A stretch of 64,000 nt of DNA from CAZPDM01 sp964585305 (GTDB taxonomy: Bacteria; Planctomycetota; Uabimicrobiia; Uabimicrobiales; JABWCH01): the NCBI GenBank assembly GCA_964585305.1, contig CAZPDM010000004.1, positions 25,911 through 89,910 on the forward strand, written 5' to 3'. Every line of letters starts with the position of its first letter. Position 1 is the stretch's first letter. The position numbers and the translations under genes are program-made. The notes under the pieces were generated by a model, which was not told the origin of the DNA, did no database searches, and was given only the letters and a program-made list of their open reading frames with translations. Positions 62,428 through 64,000 of the stretch are shown here, in pieces.

Positions 62428-63567
62428 TTATCTTGCTTTAACGCCTATTCCGTGATATTCACTAAGAATAATTTTGCCATTTACTACTTTAGAGCCTTCA
62501 TAAGGATCGTTGCTTACAAGAAGATTTCCATCAAGATCAGCATAATCAATTAAAGGAGAAAGTTGCGCGGCAGCAGAAATGGCGACAGAACTTTCTATCA
62601 TGCACCCCATCATTATCTTAAGGCCTAAAGCTCTAGCAGTATGAATCATTTTCAAGGCTTGGTTAATTCCTCCGCATTTCATCAGTTTAATATTGATGCC
62701 ATCAAAACCATCTTTAAGTTTTACAATATCTTGCAAGCCTGTTACACTTTCGTCAGCAATAAGTGGAATTTTTACTCTTTCATGCAGCCAAATCATATCA
62801 TCAAGTTGGCTTGTAGGTAATGGTTGTTCTATAAATTCTACTCCTTGATCTGCCAACCATTTAATTTTTTCTAAAGCAATTTCTTTTGTTTTCCAGCCTT
62901 CATTTGCATCTACTCTTAAAGGTTTATCTGTAACTTTTCTGATAGCACGGATATTTTCCTCATCATTATCTTTACCAACTTTAATTTTTAGTATTGGAAA
63001 TTCAGCAGCTTCAAGAGTTTTTTTCATCATCATTTCAGGAGTATCTATAGAAATAGAAAAAGTAGTAATAGGTGTTCTATTTGGATTAAGTCCCCACATT
63101 TTATAAAGAGGAATGCCTAATTTTTTGCCCAACCAATCATGCAAAGCTATATCTATAGCAGCTTTTGCTGCATAATTCCCTGGCGCAAGGTGTTGTATAT
63201 ATTCCAATATATCTTGTTGTTGAAAAAGAGAAGAAAAATGACTAAAATCTATTTTTTTTAAAAATTCAGTAACTGTTTCTTTTGTTTCTCCGTAACGAGC
63301 AGCAGTAGAAAGGGCAGCTTCTCCTAATCCTTGAATCCCATCGCAAGAAAGTTCTAATAATGTTATAATAGTAGTATTCTTACTTCCTCGAGCAATAGTC
63401 CAGGTATGTTTTAATTCTAATTCATATTGCCAAAATCGTAGTTTTATGTTATTATTATTGCTGGGTATTTCTTGAGCAGATAAAAAAGTAGTTTTCTTAT
63501 CCAAACTAGATAGTGTTACTAATGCTCCTAGTGCAGTTAAGCGTTCTAAAAATTCTCTTCTGTTCAT
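62428..63567 (-). CDS. Dipeptide epimerase (enolase superfamily), Tat-exported
   Basis: A 379-residue enolase-superfamily protein of the muconate-lactonizing subgroup, closest in features to L-Ala-D/L-Glu epimerase. A Tat-like signal starts NRREFLERLTALGALVTL. In the barrel are ILKIKVGK (catalytic Lys), LRVDANEGW (metal Asp), EFIEQPLP (metal Glu), LIADES (metal Asp), GINIKLMKCGG (catalytic Lys) and the DLDGNLL segment. In the periplasm it would help recycle peptidoglycan peptides; the exact dipeptide is unknown. ATG 63567 has an AGAGGT site. The toroid gene follows about 20 bp later and may be co-transcribed. Confidence 0.88.
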   Translation of the reverse strand: MNRREFLERLTALGALVTLSSLDKKTTFLSAQEIPSNNNNIKLRFWQYELELKHTWTIARGSKNTTIITLLELSCDGIQGLGEAALSTAARYGETKETVTEFLKKIDFSHFSSLFQQQDILEYIQHLAPGNYAAKAAIDIALHDWLGKKLGIPLYKMWGLNPNRTPITTFSISIDTPEMMMKKTLEAAEFPILKIKVGKDNDEENIRAIRKVTDKPLRVDANEGWKTKEIALEKIKWLADQGVEFIEQPLPTSQLDDMIWLHERVKIPLIADESVTGLQDIVKLKDGFDGINIKLMKCGGINQALKMIHTARALGLKIMMGCMIESSVAISAAAQLSPLIDYADLDGNLLVSNDPYEGSKVVNGKIILSEYHGIGVKAR

Positions 63568-63756
63568 ATAACCTCTTTAAAATAAATATTTTAAGTATTA
63601 TTACCTCTTTTTAATATCCAAAAGTTATAGGAAATAATCAATATATTTTATCTTAAAGATGGATAGAAAGCAAAACTTTTTTAAAAAAAAATATAATTAT
63701 AACTATAATTATAACAAATGATTATAATATTTTTTTTAAAATATCATAATTTTTAG

Positions 63757-63784
63757 TTGACAAAATGAAAAAAAAAGATATAAT
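63757..63784 (+). promoter_or_regulatory. Consensus sigma70 promoter P1 of the presumed rRNA operon
   Basis: TTGACA at 63757-63762, 16-bp spacer, TATAAT at 63779-63784. AT-rich tracts (63690-63735), with repeats of ATAATTATAA, lie directly upstream and would act as an UP element. Confidence 0.85.
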
Positions 63785-63863
63785 TACCCACGTCTTAAAC
63801 AAAAGTCCAAGTTGTTGAGAACAACAAGAAAAAAAATAAAAATAAAAAAATAAAAAAAAGTTC

Positions 63864-63892
63864 TTGACAAAATGAGATGAAGATGCTATAAT
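63864..63892 (+). promoter_or_regulatory. Consensus sigma70 promoter P2 of the presumed rRNA operon
   Basis: TTGACA at 63864-63869, 17-bp spacer, TATAAT at 63887-63892, a perfect match, preceded by a run of A-rich sequence. Confidence 0.9.
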
Positions 63893-63960
63893 AGCCTTCG
63901 TTAAATAAATGGACAAAAGAAGAACTAAAAAATCTTCTTAAAGACAAGAATATAGAAAAA

Positions 63961-63998
63961 TCACTAAGAAATTAGTGAGAAGATAGATCTTTGACAAT
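63961..63998 (+). promoter_or_regulatory. boxB-like hairpin and boxA-like site of an rRNA leader
   Basis: TCACTAA-GAAA-TTAGTGA (63961-63978) is a perfect seven-base stem with a GNRA tetraloop. It is followed by GATCTTTGACAAT (63986-63998), close to the boxA of rRNA leaders (CTTT-ACAAT core). This order, boxB then boxA, is that of rRNA antitermination signals. Confidence 0.7.
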
Positions 63999-64000
63999 AA

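Larger units (their letters stand above)
63568..64000. other. Gene-free region leading to a probable rRNA operon
   Basis: AT-rich DNA upstream of the dipeptide epimerase start, followed by two consensus promoters, a hairpin and a boxA-like sequence, listed separately. The short minus-strand frame at 63722-63916 covers these promoters and is spurious. No 16S rRNA sequence is inside the window. Confidence 0.75.

Noticed and set aside
63722..63916. Minus-strand 64-codon frame
   Set aside because: It overlaps two consensus promoters on the other strand and reads as low-complexity Phe/Ser/Ile.
1..64000. CRISPR array, prophage or insertion sequence
   Set aside because: No regularly spaced repeat array, transposase, integrase or phage structural gene was seen; the only repeats are those listed.

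Overview
The window is a visibly AT-rich (roughly two-thirds A+T by eye) stretch of a bacterial chromosome with one assembly gap (100 N at 6042-6141). The cell is a diderm. It has BamA, a BamB-like quinoprotein, an LptB-type ATPase, a WaaP/InaA-type LPS kinase, GmhA and several lipoproteins. Other contents resemble Planctomycetota or PVC relatives: a Ser/Thr kinase fused to a formylglycine-generating-enzyme-like domain, a very large divergent kinase, a prenyltransferase-like toroid membrane protein, a RimK-like ATP-grasp/GCS2 pair, PQQ and BNR propellers, and the order prs-rplY-pth-rpsF-ssb-rpsR-rplI-dnaB. The taxonomic reading is inference from gene content only.

Layout. 1-5.6 kb: a partial ATPase, pdxS, a proline-rich lipoprotein, a Ppx/GppA-like protein and Kbl. 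5.7-11.7 kb: a leftward group gmd-gmhA-tsaD followed by a membrane protein with a Gln/Glu-rich repeat tail that holds the gap. 11.8-14 kb: ApbE, then a ubiquitin-like/E2-like pair of reading frames overlapping at a ten-A run. 14-20 kb: GCS2 ligase plus RLAN/ATP-grasp, and a kinase-FGE protein. 20-31.5 kb: an MFS permease, the YgiQ-type radical SAM protein, a GAF-sigma54 activator and two tandem BNR-propeller lipoproteins. 31.7-35.4 kb: a hybrid histidine kinase with a degenerate receiver and an HPt-like domain lacking its histidine. 35.5-44.2 kb: bamA, dnaB, rplI, rpsR, ssb, rpsF, pth, rplY, prs and tRNA-Gln, all leftward. 44.7-56.3 kb: lptB-like, giant kinase, ferredoxin, GT39-like transferase, coiled-coil membrane protein, radical SAM protein and an orphan DNA methyltransferase, all rightward. 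56.4-63.6 kb: PQQ protein, LPS kinase, serine hydrolase, toroid protein and dipeptide epimerase. 63.7-64.0 kb: two consensus promoters, a GAAA-capped hairpin and a boxA-like site, which look like the leader of an rRNA operon starting just past the window.

Most notable observations: (1) the Ubl+E2 frames behind a perfect sigma70 promoter, joined by one extra A, which suggests a slippage-controlled or mis-sequenced Ubl-E2 fusion without nearby E1 or deubiquitinase genes; (2) an approximately 200-nt intergenic repeat present twice, 48 kb apart in opposite orientation, in which pairing-preserving substitutions support a conserved RNA structure, each copy lying 40-55 bp upstream of a co-oriented gene; (3) the rRNA leader signals at the right edge; (4) the histidine-less HPt and aspartate-less receiver in the hybrid kinase; (5) the giant kinase whose catalytic motifs are about 380 residues apart.
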